Shown here: positions 52,345 to 62,114 of the stretch, one piece after another | How the letters are laid out: every line of letters begins with the position of its first letter | How positions within the stretch are numbered: the stretch's first letter is position 1 | NCBI GenBank assembly: GCA_963766935.1 | Contig: CAVYBY010000008.1 | Location: 186,001-250,000 of the forward strand | DNA: 64,000 bases | Origin: CAVYBY01 sp963766935 | Lineage (GTDB): Bacteria > Actinomycetota > UBA4738 > HRBIN12 | Direction: 5' to 3' | Program-made: the position numbers and the translations under genes | Notes under the pieces: generated by a model | Databases searched by the model: none | The model's input: the letters and a program-made list of their open reading frames with translations, nothing else | What the model was told of the DNA's origin: nothing

Positions 52345-54288
52345 TCAGACGGTCAGCGCCTCGCGGATCGCGTCGAGGACGCCGGGATCCTCCAAGCTGG
52401 ACAGGTCGCCGGGGTCGTCCCCGATCGCGACCGCGCGGATGGCCCTGCGAACGATCTTGGCCGACCGGGTCTTGGGAAGGTCGTCGACGAACACCACGCG
52501 CGACGGGCGAAACGGCGAGCCCAGCTGCCCGGCGACGACCGACGCGAGCTCGGCGGCGGTCGTCTCGACGCCGGGCGTGCGCACGACGAAACACCAAATC
52601 GTCTCGCCCTTCACGTCGTCGGGAACACCGACGACGGCCGACTCGAGGACGGCCGGATGCGACGCGAGCGCCGACTCCACCTCCGCCGGACCGATCCGCT
52701 TGCCCGCGATCGACAGGGTGTCGTCGCTCCGTCCGTGCAGGAACCAGAAACCGTCCTCGTCCACGGTCGCCCAGTCGCCGTGCACCCAGACACCCGGCCA
52801 ACGGCGCCAGTACGCGTCGAGATACCGCTCCGGATCGCCCCAGACGCCGCGCGTCATCGATGGCCACGGCTGCTTGCACACGAGCTCTCCGACTTCGCCC
52901 GGGGCGACTGGGGTCCCATCGGGGCCGAACACGTCGATGTCCATGCCGAGCGCGGGGCCGCCCACGGTGCACCGCTTCAGCGGGGAGACCGGGGAGGGCG
53001 AAAGGAGACACGCCCCGATCTCGGTTCCGCCGGAGAAATTGATGATGGGCAGTCGCCCGCCGCCGACCTCGCGCAGCAGCCACATGTACGGGTCGGGATT
53101 CCACGGCTCGCCGGTCGAGGCGAGGATCCGAAGGCTGCTCAGATCATGCGCGCGGATCGGCTCCTCGCCTGCCGGGATCAGCGCGCGGATGAGCGTCGGG
53201 GAGACCCCCAGGACGGTCACGCCGTGGCGCTCCACCGTGTCCCACAGCCGGCCGGGTCCGGGAAATGTCGGCGCGCCCTCGGTCAGCAGCACCGTCGCGC
53301 CAAGCGCCGTCGCGCCCACGATCTCCCACGGCCCCATGATCCAGCCGAGGTCGGTCACCCAGTGAAGTACGTCCCCCGGACGCACGTCCGTCTGATAGGC
53401 CACCTCTGCGGCGATCTTCACGAGGAACCCGCCATGCACGTGCACGACGCCTTTGGGCTTGCCGGTGGTCCCGCTCGTGTAGCCGATGAACAGCGGGTGC
53501 TCGGGATCCAGCCGCTCCGTGGCGAAGTCCGGTGACTGCCTGGACAGGAGCTCCTCCCACGCCAGGTCCCCGGGTCGGAGGTCCGCGCGCGCACCGTCGG
53601 AGGTCCTGTGCCACACGAGCACTCGCCCGACGCAACCCGCGAGGTCCACCGCCCGATCGGCGATCTCCTTCATCGCGACGAGGGCGCCCTTGCGCATGGA
53701 CTCGTTCGCCGTGATCAGCACCTTCACGCCCGCGTCGACCAAGCGGGCGGCCACGGCGGCGGAGCCGAAGCCGCTGAAGATCGGCACCCACACCGCGCCG
53801 ATCTTCGAACAGGCCATCAGCGCGACGACGATCTCCTCGCACATCGGCATGAAGATGCCCACGCGGTCGCCACGCTCTACGCCGATCGCCCGTAGCGCGT
53901 TCGCAGCGCGGTTCGTCCTGGCAAGAAGCTCGGAGTACGTGAGGCTCTGGATCCGGCCGTCCTCCGACTCCGAAATCACAGCGGCCGCGGCCGGCGTGCG
54001 CTCGGCCCAGACGTCCACGCACTGGTGCGCCAGGTTGATCTCTCCCCCGTTGAACCACGTCGCCCACTCGACACCCCGTGAGCGATCGAGGACGGTCGAG
54101 TACGGCGAGAAGAACTCGATCCCGAGGTCACGGACAACGGCGTCCCAGAACCACTCGATGTCGGCGGTCGAACGAGCGACGAGCTCCTGATAGGTCTGGA
54201 TGCCGTGCGCGGCCATGAACCGCGTCACGTTCGCGCGTTCGAGGTACTCGCCCGAGGGCGTCCACACGTTTCCGGCCACCGACGGCAT
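52345..54288 (-). CDS. Acyl-CoA synthetase (acetyl-CoA synthetase-like AMP-forming ligase)
   Basis: 647 residues of the ANL superfamily with an acetyl-CoA-synthetase-type N-terminus. A3-like P-loop FIGYTSGTTGKPKGVVHVHG, substrate-pocket region VTDLGWIMGPWEIVGATALG, INFSGGTEIGACLLSPSP, HGDWATVDEDGFWFLHGRSDD (A8 aspartate) and the catalytic lysine region DLPKTRSAKIVRRAIRA at the C-terminus. It activates a short-chain acid to the CoA thioester. Start ATG at 54288, 14 bases from the divergent thiolase-fold gene, so it is probably co-regulated with the acyl-CoA cluster. Exact acid unknown. Confidence 0.88.
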   Translation of the reverse strand: MPSVAGNVWTPSGEYLERANVTRFMAAHGIQTYQELVARSTADIEWFWDAVVRDLGIEFFSPYSTVLDRSRGVEWATWFNGGEINLAHQCVDVWAERTPAAAAVISESEDGRIQSLTYSELLARTNRAANALRAIGVERGDRVGIFMPMCEEIVVALMACSKIGAVWVPIFSGFGSAAVAARLVDAGVKVLITANESMRKGALVAMKEIADRAVDLAGCVGRVLVWHRTSDGARADLRPGDLAWEELLSRQSPDFATERLDPEHPLFIGYTSGTTGKPKGVVHVHGGFLVKIAAEVAYQTDVRPGDVLHWVTDLGWIMGPWEIVGATALGATVLLTEGAPTFPGPGRLWDTVERHGVTVLGVSPTLIRALIPAGEEPIRAHDLSSLRILASTGEPWNPDPYMWLLREVGGGRLPIINFSGGTEIGACLLSPSPVSPLKRCTVGGPALGMDIDVFGPDGTPVAPGEVGELVCKQPWPSMTRGVWGDPERYLDAYWRRWPGVWVHGDWATVDEDGFWFLHGRSDDTLSIAGKRIGPAEVESALASHPAVLESAVVGVPDDVKGETIWCFVVRTPGVETTAAELASVVAGQLGSPFRPSRVVFVDDLPKTRSAKIVRRAIRAVAIGDDPGDLSSLEDPGVLDAIREALTV

Positions 54289-54302
54289 GGTAGAACCGTG
54301 GC

Positions 54303-55358
54303 GTGGAACCGCGTACCGGGGTCGTGGGGATCGGCTGGTCCGGGTTCTCCCCAACGACTCCGGGCGTCTCCTACAAGGAACTGATGTTCGACGCCGCCCA
54401 ACGCGCATATGCGGACGCGGGTGTCGATCCCCGCCACGACGTGGATTCGTTCGTCTGCGCCTCCGAGGACATGGAGGAGGGCACGTCGATCTTCGACGAG
54501 TACGTGCCGGATCAGCTGGGTGCGGTCCAGCGTCCCGTGCACACCGTGGCGAGCGACGGCCTCTTCGCGCTGGTGACGGGCGTCATGCTGATCCGATCGG
54601 GAATCGCGAACGTCGTCGCGGTGGAGGCGCACTCGAAGGCAAGCGACCTGCTGACGCCCGGCCGGTTGGAACGCTTTGCGATGGATCCGGTGTTGAACCG
54701 ACCCCTCGGCGCGAGCGCCCTGGCCCTGGCCGGGCTGGAGATGCGCCGATTCCTCCACGAGAGCGGCCACACCGAAGAAGAATGTGCGGCCGTCGCCTTG
54801 CGGAACCGCGAGCACGGTCAAAGCAGCGCGCGCGCGTCGTACGCCCCCTTCAACGACTCCTCGCCGCTGTTCGAACCGCTCACCCGCGATCAAGCGGCTG
54901 AAGGGGCCGACGGATGCGTGGTGATCGTGCTCGGCGGCGCCGAGGCCACGGGCGGCGACGCCGTTTGGGTCGACGGCATCGGTTGGAGCCAGGACGCTCC
55001 TTCGATCGAGAGCCGGGACTGGGGATCCGCCGTCGCGGCCCGTCGTGCCGGCGAGATGGCTTTCCGGCAGGCGGACGTCACGCCGCAGGACGTGGACCTC
55101 GCAGAGGTCGACGACACCTTCGCCTATAAGCAGCTCCAGCACCTGGACGCGCTGGGACTAACCGAGCTCGACGCCGGCCGGGTCAACACCTCCGGCGGGG
55201 CGCTCGGCGAGGGGTATCTGCACGAAGCCAACGGTCTTGCTCGGGCGCTCGCCTGCGTCGAACGCCTGCGCTCGGGCGACGTCCGCGTCGCGGTTGCGCA
55301 GTCCTGGCGCGGTCTGCCGTCGACCTCTGCCGCCGTCGCGGTGATGCGTCGTGGCTAG
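54303..55358 (+). CDS. Thiolase-fold protein (SCP-x/Ltp-like), lacking the nucleophilic cysteine
   Basis: 351 residues of the thiolase superfamily: VVGIGWSGFSPTTPGVSYKE at the start, AQRAYADAGVDPRHDVDSFV, and VAVEAHSKASDL. At the usual active-site position the sequence is VHTVASDGLFALVTG, without cysteine, so it cannot act as a classical thiolase. Such proteins (Ltp2-like) work as retro-aldolases with DUF35 partners in steroid-type side-chain degradation; this fits the DUF35 proteins following. The C-terminus keeps NTSGGALGEGYLHEANGLA. GTG at 54303; overlaps the next gene by eight bases. Confidence 0.82.
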   Translation: MEPRTGVVGIGWSGFSPTTPGVSYKELMFDAAQRAYADAGVDPRHDVDSFVCASEDMEEGTSIFDEYVPDQLGAVQRPVHTVASDGLFALVTGVMLIRSGIANVVAVEAHSKASDLLTPGRLERFAMDPVLNRPLGASALALAGLEMRRFLHESGHTEEECAAVALRNREHGQSSARASYAPFNDSSPLFEPLTRDQAAEGADGCVVIVLGGAEATGGDAVWVDGIGWSQDAPSIESRDWGSAVAARRAGEMAFRQADVTPQDVDLAEVDDTFAYKQLQHLDALGLTELDAGRVNTSGGALGEGYLHEANGLARALACVERLRSGDVRVAVAQSWRGLPSTSAAVAVMRRG

Positions 55359-57051
55359 GCGCGTCGCGGTCATCGGCGCCGGCATGACGAGGTTCGTCCG
55401 CCGCGCACAGGAGACCGGAAAGGAACTGAGCTGGATCGCGGCGAGCGCCGCCCTGCAGAACGCGGGCCTCACGCTTGCCGACGTCGACGCGGTCTGCCTG
55501 ACTAGCGCTCCCGACGCATTCGACGGCGTGCACCGAAAGGGCGACTACCTGGCGGACGGAGCCGGCGCCTGGGGCAAGCCGATGATGCGCACCTACGTCG
55601 GCGGAGGAAGCGGGGTCTTCGCACCCATCCAGGCGTGGTACACGGTGGCCTCGGGCAGCGCCGACGTCGTCCTCGTCGTGGCCGAAGAGAAGATGTCGAG
55701 CTGCCAGCCGCACCCGCAGGGCGCGTTCCTGACGATCTTCGACAACATCATCGAGCGGCCGCTCGGACCCAACCTGCTCTGGATCTTCGCGCTGGAGATG
55801 AACCGATACATGAACGCATACGGTCTGGACAAGCGCGACATCGCATCGGTGGCGGTCAAGAACAAGCGGAACGCGGCCGATCACCCCGCCGCGCTCCTGG
55901 GACAGGCCGACATCACCGTCGACGACGTGCTGGCGAGCGAGACGCTCGCGTGGCCGGTGCAGCGGCTCGACGTATCCCCGATCAGCGACGGCGCGGTGGC
56001 GCTGGTGATGGCGAGCGAGGACGCGGCACGAAAGCTGACCGACAAGCCGGTCTGGGTTCAGGGAGTCGGCTGGAACCTGGATACGACGTACTGGACCAAC
56101 CGCGATCTGGTCTACCCCGAGTACGTGGAGAACGCAGCGCGGATGGCCTACGACATGGCCGGCGTCACCGAGCCACGAAAACAGATCCACGTGGCCGAGC
56201 CCTACGATCCGTTCGACTACAAGGAGCTTCACCACCTCGAGGGCCTGCTGCTCTTCGACAAGGGCAAGGCGCCCGAGGCCGCCGCCGCCGGAGTCACCGC
56301 GCGCGACGGCGACCTCCCGGTCTGTCCGTCGGGCGGTCTTCTGGGCGTCGGCAATCCGATCGCCGCGGCGGGCCTGATGAAGGTCGCCGAGCTGTTCTGG
56401 CAGCTCCGTGGCGAAGCCGGCGCCCGCCAAGTGCCGGGCACGCCCGAACGTGGCGTCGCCCAGGCCTGGGGCGACCTCATGCAGGTGGGCACGGTCGTCG
56501 TCCTCGGGACCGACGGAAACCACGCAGTCGGTCCGCCACGCGAGAGCCCACCAGCGGCCCCCAGGGCCACCGCCCTGTCCGAGTCGGAGTTCCGGACGGC
56601 GCCGGGTGCGGTCGAGACCTCACTCGACCTGGAGTACGACTGGGATGCGGGAGAGGCGATGGGCGCGTTCCTGGAGGGCCTGAGGGACGGACGGATCGTG
56701 GCGACGGTCTGCACGCAGTGCGGGCGCACGTTGGTGCCGCCGAGGAGATTCTGCGAGCGGTGCTTCCGGCCCACGGATACGTGGGCGGAGGTTGCCTCGA
56801 CCGGGCGCGTCGAGACCTTCTCGATCTGTTTCGTGCGATGGGACATGGTGCGCCTGGACCCGCCCGAGATTCCGGCGGTGATCCGCCTCGACGGGGCGAG
56901 CGAGGGCGGGTTCCTGCACATGCTCGGCGAGGTGGCGCCCGACAACGTCTCGATCGGCATGGAGGTCGAGGCGGTCTGGAAGCCGGCCGGCGAGCGCACC
57001 GGCTCGATCCTCGACATCGCGTACTTCCGGCCGCGAGGCGGTGAAGCCTAG
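55351..57051 (+). CDS. Thiolase-fold protein fused to zinc-ribbon/OB-fold (DUF35) domain
   Basis: 566 residues. Residues 1-390 are a thiolase-like domain (VAVIGAGMTRFVRRAQETGK; MRTYVGGGSGVFAPIQAW at the site where a cysteine would be; CPSGGLLGVGNPIAAAGL near the end). After a linker, residues 440-560 are a DUF35 module: TQCGRTLVPPRRFCERCF zinc ribbon and an OB fold (RVETFSICFVRWDMVR). Catalytic cysteine is absent, as in the neighbour. The fusion gives both partners of a likely acyl-CoA aldolase/thiolase complex in one chain. GTG at 55351. Confidence 0.82.
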   Translation: MARRVAVIGAGMTRFVRRAQETGKELSWIAASAALQNAGLTLADVDAVCLTSAPDAFDGVHRKGDYLADGAGAWGKPMMRTYVGGGSGVFAPIQAWYTVASGSADVVLVVAEEKMSSCQPHPQGAFLTIFDNIIERPLGPNLLWIFALEMNRYMNAYGLDKRDIASVAVKNKRNAADHPAALLGQADITVDDVLASETLAWPVQRLDVSPISDGAVALVMASEDAARKLTDKPVWVQGVGWNLDTTYWTNRDLVYPEYVENAARMAYDMAGVTEPRKQIHVAEPYDPFDYKELHHLEGLLLFDKGKAPEAAAAGVTARDGDLPVCPSGGLLGVGNPIAAAGLMKVAELFWQLRGEAGARQVPGTPERGVAQAWGDLMQVGTVVVLGTDGNHAVGPPRESPPAAPRATALSESEFRTAPGAVETSLDLEYDWDAGEAMGAFLEGLRDGRIVATVCTQCGRTLVPPRRFCERCFRPTDTWAEVASTGRVETFSICFVRWDMVRLDPPEIPAVIRLDGASEGGFLHMLGEVAPDNVSIGMEVEAVWKPAGERTGSILDIAYFRPRGGEA

Positions 57052-57486
57052 ATGGCGCGCACCATCCGAGGCGGGCTGCCGGTCGCGTTCCGATACACGC
57101 CCGGTGTGGGGAACACGGCGTTCCTCGAGGCTCTGCGCGATCGTGGTGTGTTGCTGGGCGCTCGATGCGAGGCCTGTGGGGTGACGTATCTCCCGGCGCG
57201 GATCTTCTGCGAGCGATGCATGGCCGAGCTCACGCCCGACACGGACTGCGGGCCCGGAGGCGAGCTCGCCTCGTGGACGATCGGTCACGTGGGGATCGAC
57301 GGTGAACCGCTCGACGAGCCCCTGCCCCTGGGCCTGGTGAAGCTTGACGGCGCCGACACGCTCCTGCTGCACCGGCTCCTCGGCGACGGCCCGTGGGAGA
57401 TCGGCTCGCGGGTCGTGATCGTCGCGCGCCCGGCCGCCGACCGGACCGCCTCGATCCTGGACATCGAGGGGTTCAAACCGGCGTGA
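57052..57486 (+). CDS. Zinc-ribbon OB-fold protein (DUF35)
   Basis: 144 residues: zinc ribbon ARCEACGVTYLPARIFCERC and OB fold with LASWTIGHVGIDGEPLDEPL and SILDIEGFKP. Proteins of this family bind acyl-CoA and partner with thiolase-fold proteins. It starts directly at the base after the stop of the fusion protein and overlaps the acyl-CoA dehydrogenase start (GTGA), so all are in one operon. It probably pairs with the free thiolase-fold protein at 54303-55358. Confidence 0.88.
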   Translation: MARTIRGGLPVAFRYTPGVGNTAFLEALRDRGVLLGARCEACGVTYLPARIFCERCMAELTPDTDCGPGGELASWTIGHVGIDGEPLDEPLPLGLVKLDGADTLLLHRLLGDGPWEIGSRVVIVARPAADRTASILDIEGFKPA

Positions 57487-58640
57487 ACTTCGACCTTACG
57501 CCGGAACAGCAGGAGTTTCGCAGCGTCATGCACGCGTTCGCCGACGATGTCCTGGCCCCGGGAGCAGCCGGGCGCGACGAACGCGAGGAGTTTTCGCTCG
57601 ACATGGTGGGCAAGATGGCGGAGCTCGGACTGTTCGGGCTCCCCTTCGCTGAGGAGTACGGCGGGAGCTCCGCCGACTCCTTGACGTTTTGCATCGTGAT
57701 GGAAGAGCTGGGACGCGTCGATCAGTCGCTGGCGATCACGCTCTCGGCCTCCGCCGGCCTCGGCGCGGGGATGATCGATCGGTTCGGCACACCCGAACAG
57801 AAGGACCGCTGGCTCCCACCGGCCTGCCGCGGCGAGCTCTTGGTTTCCTTCGCGTTGACCGAGCCCGGCGGCGGGTCCGACGCCGCGGCGGCGCGCACGA
57901 CGGCGCACTCCGACGGCGGGGAGTGGACGATCGACGGCACGAAGGCCTTCATCACGAACTCCGGAACGCCGATCACGGGCGTCCATATCGTCGCGGCCGC
58001 AACCGAGCCGGGCGGCGGCACGGACGGCCTGTCGACGTTGCTGGTACCGGCCGGCTCGCCCGGGGTCACGGTCGCCCCCTCCTACCGCAAGCTCGGGTGG
58101 CGATCCAGCGACACTCACGAACTGTCGTTCCAGGCGTGCAGGGTGCCCGATGACGCGCTCTTGGGAGAGCGAGGGCGAGGGTTCCCGCAATGCCTGGCCG
58201 CCCTGTCCGGCGGGAGGATCTCGGTGGCCGCGCTCTCGGTCGGCCTGGCGCAGGCGTGTTTGGACCACAGCCTCGAATACGCGAAGGAACGGTCATCGTT
58301 CGGCCGGCCGATCGGCGCCATGCAGGCCATCCAGCTGAAGCTGGCGGACATGCGCATTCGAGTCGAGACGGCGCGCCTGGCGACCTATCGCGCCGCCTGG
58401 TCGAAGGACACCGGGCGCTCGTTCGTGGCCGAGGCCGCGATGGCGAAATTGGTCGCGAGCGAGGCGGCGGTCGCAAACGCGAGAGAATCCATTCAAATTT
58501 ACGGCGGCGCGGGCTTCATGGAGGAACTGCCGCTCGCCCGTTTCTACCGCGACGCAAAGGTCCTCGAGATCGGCGAGGGCACGAGCGAGATCCAGCGCCT
58601 CCTGCTCGCCGCCGACCTCGGCCTGCCCCCGGCCTTCTAA
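57483..58640 (+). CDS. Acyl-CoA dehydrogenase
   Basis: 385-residue FAD enzyme that introduces a double bond at C2-C3 of an acyl-CoA. Typical: FDLTPEQQEFRSVMHAFADD, FALTEPGGGSDAAAARTTA (FAD contact), ERSSFGRPIGAMQAIQLKLA, and VLEIGEGTSEIQRLLLA with the active-site glutamate of the short/medium/isovaleryl-type family. GTG at 57483 overlaps the previous stop. Fits a pathway ligase - dehydrogenase - aldolase/thiolase; a hydratase is not visible in this window. Substrate unknown. Confidence 0.92.
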   Translation: MNFDLTPEQQEFRSVMHAFADDVLAPGAAGRDEREEFSLDMVGKMAELGLFGLPFAEEYGGSSADSLTFCIVMEELGRVDQSLAITLSASAGLGAGMIDRFGTPEQKDRWLPPACRGELLVSFALTEPGGGSDAAAARTTAHSDGGEWTIDGTKAFITNSGTPITGVHIVAAATEPGGGTDGLSTLLVPAGSPGVTVAPSYRKLGWRSSDTHELSFQACRVPDDALLGERGRGFPQCLAALSGGRISVAALSVGLAQACLDHSLEYAKERSSFGRPIGAMQAIQLKLADMRIRVETARLATYRAAWSKDTGRSFVAEAAMAKLVASEAAVANARESIQIYGGAGFMEELPLARFYRDAKVLEIGEGTSEIQRLLLAADLGLPPAF

Positions 58641-58713
58641 CGCTGTAGAACGTTTCCGGCACATCTTCCCAAGCTGTGTTTCGTCGGAGGGCGACCCGGT
58701 TTACCCTGAGAGC

Positions 58714-60882
58714 GTGAGCTGGGGCAAACGCACCCGCCGGTCGATCGGGAGCATCGCCCAGGATCTGGGCCACGTTCCCGTCGCCTTCTACGTGGTCGGG
58801 ATGGACGACCCCACGGACAGGATCCTGTTCGCCAGCCCCGAGTGCGCAACGGTGTTCGGGTGGCCGGAAGGCTTCGAAACGATGGATCTTCAGGCCCGCG
58901 CCGACGCCTGGCTCCACCCGGACGATCGCGACGAGTGGCTCCGAAAGGCACACGGCTCGAGCCTGGCGTGGGACGAACGCTTCCGCGTCGCGGGGCCGGG
59001 AGGCACAACGCTGTGGGTCCACGATCGCGCGATGCCGGTCCCCGGGGACGAGACACGCCCGGGGATGTGGATCGGCATGCTCGCCGACATCACCTCCGTC
59101 CTCGACGCGCAGGAAGCGCTCGAGGGATCGGAGGCCCGGTATCGCGCGCTGGTCGAGCAGGTCCCCGCCGTCGTCTACGAGATGGGGCCCGACGACGAGC
59201 GGCGCGCCCTGTACGTGAGCCCGCACGTCGAGGCGATCCTCGGCTACCCGCAATCGGAGTGGCTCGCGCAGCGCGACATCTGGACGGAGCTGCTGCACCC
59301 CGACGACCGGGAGATCCAGCTTGCCGCCCACGATCGTCACAACGAAACCGGCGAACCGTGGTGGCGCGAGTATCGGCTGATCGCATCCGACGGGCGCGTG
59401 GTGTGGGTCCGCGACCAAGCCGTGCTGATCCGCGACGCGAAGGGCCGCCCGAAGACGTGGCTCGGTGTGCTGCTCGACATCAGTGAGCGCGTCCGCCTCG
59501 AGGCACGTCTGCGCCGTGCCAACGACCAGCTCGAGCTGAGGGTCCAGGAACGGACCGCGGCACTGGCCGAAGCCAACGAGATGATGGCGCTCGAGATCGA
59601 CGAGCGCTACCACGCCGAAGCGGAGCTGCGCCGCGCGCAGGATCGATATCGCCGGCTCGTCGAAAACCTGCCCGTCGTCGTCTACATCTGGGACGTCGAG
59701 GGTGAGGAGCAGCGAGACCGGCAAAAGCCGTCGCGGAACTACGTCAGCCCGCAGATCGAGCAGCTGGTCGGATACACCCCCGAAGAGTGGGTGGCGTTCG
59801 AGAGCTTCTGGACGACCAGGCTCCACCCGCACGACCGCGACGCTGTCCTTGCCGAAGCGCGGCGAGTAACGGCAACCGGAGAGCCGTTCAACATGGAGAT
59901 GCGCTACCTGGCCAAGGATGGCCGGGTGGTCTGGGTGCTCGATCAGGCCAGGTTGCTGGAGCGCGACGACCGGGGCCGGCCGATGACCTATCAGGGCGCA
60001 CTCGTGGACATCACCGCCAAGAAGACCGCCGAGGCCAATGCGCTCGAGGCGGAGCGACGATACGTCGAGATCGCGGAGGAGAGCCCGGTGGTCGTCTTCC
60101 GGTACGAGACCGACCGCGGGGGCGCCGCCGAGCCGGCCATCCACTACTTCGGGCGAAGCGTCGCATCCATGCTCGGATATGCGGACGACTACTTTTCCGA
60201 CAGCAGTACCTGGATCCGCGCCGTTCACCCCGACGATCGCGAGCTCGTCGGGCGGGAGATGGCTCGAACGATCGAGACCGGCGCCCCGTGGAGCTTCGAC
60301 CACAGGCTCATCGCGTCCGACGGCAGGATCGTGTGGTTCCACACGGAAGGGCGCACGGGAGATCACGACGCCGAAGGCAGAGCACGGTCCTTCCACGGCA
60401 TCCTTCTCGACGTCACGGCTGCGAAGGAGGAGACGGACCGCCTGCGCGAACACGAGGCCCGGCTCCAGGCACACGTGAACGGCATCCCGGCGATCCCGTA
60501 CAGCGAGACGATTGACCCCAAGACCGGCCGCGGCCGGGTCGTCTTCATCGGGCCGCAGGTCGAGGCGGTCCTCGGCTACCGTCCCGAGGAGCTGGTCGGG
60601 GAGCCGGACCACCTCGCCACGATGCTTCACCCGGAAGACCGGAGCAGGGTCTTGCGCGACGCGAAGCGGATCCACGTGAACGGCGAGCAGCAAGACTTGA
60701 CCTATCGGGTCTTCGCGCGCGACGGCCGGATCGTGTGGCTGCGCTCCATGGCGTCACCGACACTCGACGAGACCGGCCGCTGGGTCTGGCACGGGATCAC
60801 GCTCGACGTCTCGCACGAGCACCCCGTCGACGAGGACGCTCAGGCGCGCGGCGACAGCGTGCGAACGCCTTCAGGAAGGTAG
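58714..60882 (+). CDS. Protein with five tandem PAS/PAC domains and no output domain
   Basis: 722 residues made of five PAS_3-type units (about 20-130, 145-260, 320-440, 455-570 and 580-700). Each ends with a PAC-like strand such as DGRVVWVRDQAVLIRD or DGRIVWLRSMASPTLD, and each includes an LHPDDR-type loop. A coiled coil (ANDQLELRVQERTAALAEAN) joins units 2 and 3. No kinase, GGDEF, EAL or DNA-binding domain follows; the chain ends 30 residues after the last PAC. It may be a scaffold or lack its partner. GTG at 58714; the 3' end overlaps convergent serS by 43 bases. Confidence 0.8.
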   Translation: MSWGKRTRRSIGSIAQDLGHVPVAFYVVGMDDPTDRILFASPECATVFGWPEGFETMDLQARADAWLHPDDRDEWLRKAHGSSLAWDERFRVAGPGGTTLWVHDRAMPVPGDETRPGMWIGMLADITSVLDAQEALEGSEARYRALVEQVPAVVYEMGPDDERRALYVSPHVEAILGYPQSEWLAQRDIWTELLHPDDREIQLAAHDRHNETGEPWWREYRLIASDGRVVWVRDQAVLIRDAKGRPKTWLGVLLDISERVRLEARLRRANDQLELRVQERTAALAEANEMMALEIDERYHAEAELRRAQDRYRRLVENLPVVVYIWDVEGEEQRDRQKPSRNYVSPQIEQLVGYTPEEWVAFESFWTTRLHPHDRDAVLAEARRVTATGEPFNMEMRYLAKDGRVVWVLDQARLLERDDRGRPMTYQGALVDITAKKTAEANALEAERRYVEIAEESPVVVFRYETDRGGAAEPAIHYFGRSVASMLGYADDYFSDSSTWIRAVHPDDRELVGREMARTIETGAPWSFDHRLIASDGRIVWFHTEGRTGDHDAEGRARSFHGILLDVTAAKEETDRLREHEARLQAHVNGIPAIPYSETIDPKTGRGRVVFIGPQVEAVLGYRPEELVGEPDHLATMLHPEDRSRVLRDAKRIHVNGEQQDLTYRVFARDGRIVWLRSMASPTLDETGRWVWHGITLDVSHEHPVDEDAQARGDSVRTPSGR

Positions 60883-62111
60883 GGAGCGAGCGCCGGCGGA
60901 AGCTCGACGGAGCCGTCGGCTCGCTGATGGTTCTCGAGCACGGCGATCAACGTTCGCCCGACCGCCGTCGCCGTGCCGTTCAGCGTGTGCAGCGGCTCCA
61001 GGCGGCCGTCGGCGCGACGCACGCGCGTCTGCAGACGGCGGGCCTGGTAGTCCGTGCAGTTGGAGCAGGACGTCAGCTCGCGATACTTCCCCTGACCCGG
61101 CAACCAGACTTCGATGTCGTACTTCTTGGCCGCCGAGCCGCCCAGGTCGCCGGCGGCAATGTTGACCACCCGGTAGGGCAGATCGAGATTGCCGATGATC
61201 TCTTCCTCGATGGAAACCATCAGCTCGTGCTCGTCCCGGGAGTCCTCCGGCCGGGCGAACGAGAACATCTCCACCTTGTCGAACTGGTGCACGCGAAACA
61301 TCCCGCCGAGGTCCTTCCCGTACGTGCCCGCCTCGCGGCGAAAGCACGTGGAATAGCCCGCGTACCGCAGCGGCAGGTCGGCGTCGTCGAGGATCTCGGT
61401 CATGTGGAAGGCGGCCAGCGGAACCTCCGAGGTCCCCACCAGATACAGGTCGTCCTCGGTCGTCGTGTACAGCTGGGCTTCGTCGGCCGGAAGGAACCCC
61501 GTGCCGTACATCGCCTCTTCGCGCACGAGTACCGGCGGAATCACCGCGGTGAAGCCCTTCGCCCGCAGGATGTCCAGCGCGTGGCGCACGAGCGCGAACT
61601 CGACGAACACGATGTCGCCGAGCAGGTACACGAACCGCGAACCCGACGTGCGAGCCCCGCGATCCATGTCGAGCACACCGAGCAGCTCACCCAGCGACGC
61701 ATGGTCGCGCGGCTCGAAGTCGAACGCCGGCGGCTCGCCGCTGCGGCGAACCTCGACGGCGTCCTCGTCGGTGAACCCGTCGGGCGCACTCGAGTCCGGC
61801 ACGTTGGGCGTGGCCGCCAGCAACTCACCGAGCTCCGCGTCCACGGCCGCCAGCTCCGGTTCGACACCTTTGAGCTCGGCGGAAACCTTCGCCACCCCGT
61901 CGATCAGCGCCTGCTTCTCCGCCCCGTCGGCCCGCCCGATCGCCTTCGAGGCCCGGTTCTGCTCGGCGCGAAGCGCCTCCACCTGAGCCGTGAGGGCGCG
62001 GCGGCGCTCGTCGACCGCCAACAGCCGGTCGACGGCCTCGGCCAGGTTCCTGCGCGCGAGCCCCGCGCGGAACGGCTCGGGATCCTCTCGGATCGCCTTG
62101 ATGTCGAGCAT
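60840..62111 (-). CDS. serS: Seryl-tRNA synthetase
   Basis: 423-residue class II synthetase that charges tRNA-Ser. N-terminal coiled coil (residues 30-100) for the long variable arm; motif 2 YSTCFRREAGTYGKDLGGMF, motif 3 LNGTATAVGRTLIAVLENHQ. Length and order are normal. ATG at 62111, three bases after the bactofilin stop. Two tRNA-Ser genes lie in the same window. Its 3' end overlaps the PAS-protein gene on the other strand. Confidence 0.96.
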   Translation of the reverse strand: MLDIKAIREDPEPFRAGLARRNLAEAVDRLLAVDERRRALTAQVEALRAEQNRASKAIGRADGAEKQALIDGVAKVSAELKGVEPELAAVDAELGELLAATPNVPDSSAPDGFTDEDAVEVRRSGEPPAFDFEPRDHASLGELLGVLDMDRGARTSGSRFVYLLGDIVFVEFALVRHALDILRAKGFTAVIPPVLVREEAMYGTGFLPADEAQLYTTTEDDLYLVGTSEVPLAAFHMTEILDDADLPLRYAGYSTCFRREAGTYGKDLGGMFRVHQFDKVEMFSFARPEDSRDEHELMVSIEEEIIGNLDLPYRVVNIAAGDLGGSAAKKYDIEVWLPGQGKYRELTSCSNCTDYQARRLQTRVRRADGRLEPLHTLNGTATAVGRTLIAVLENHQRADGSVELPPALAPYLPEGVRTLSPRA

Positions 62112-62114
62112 GAC

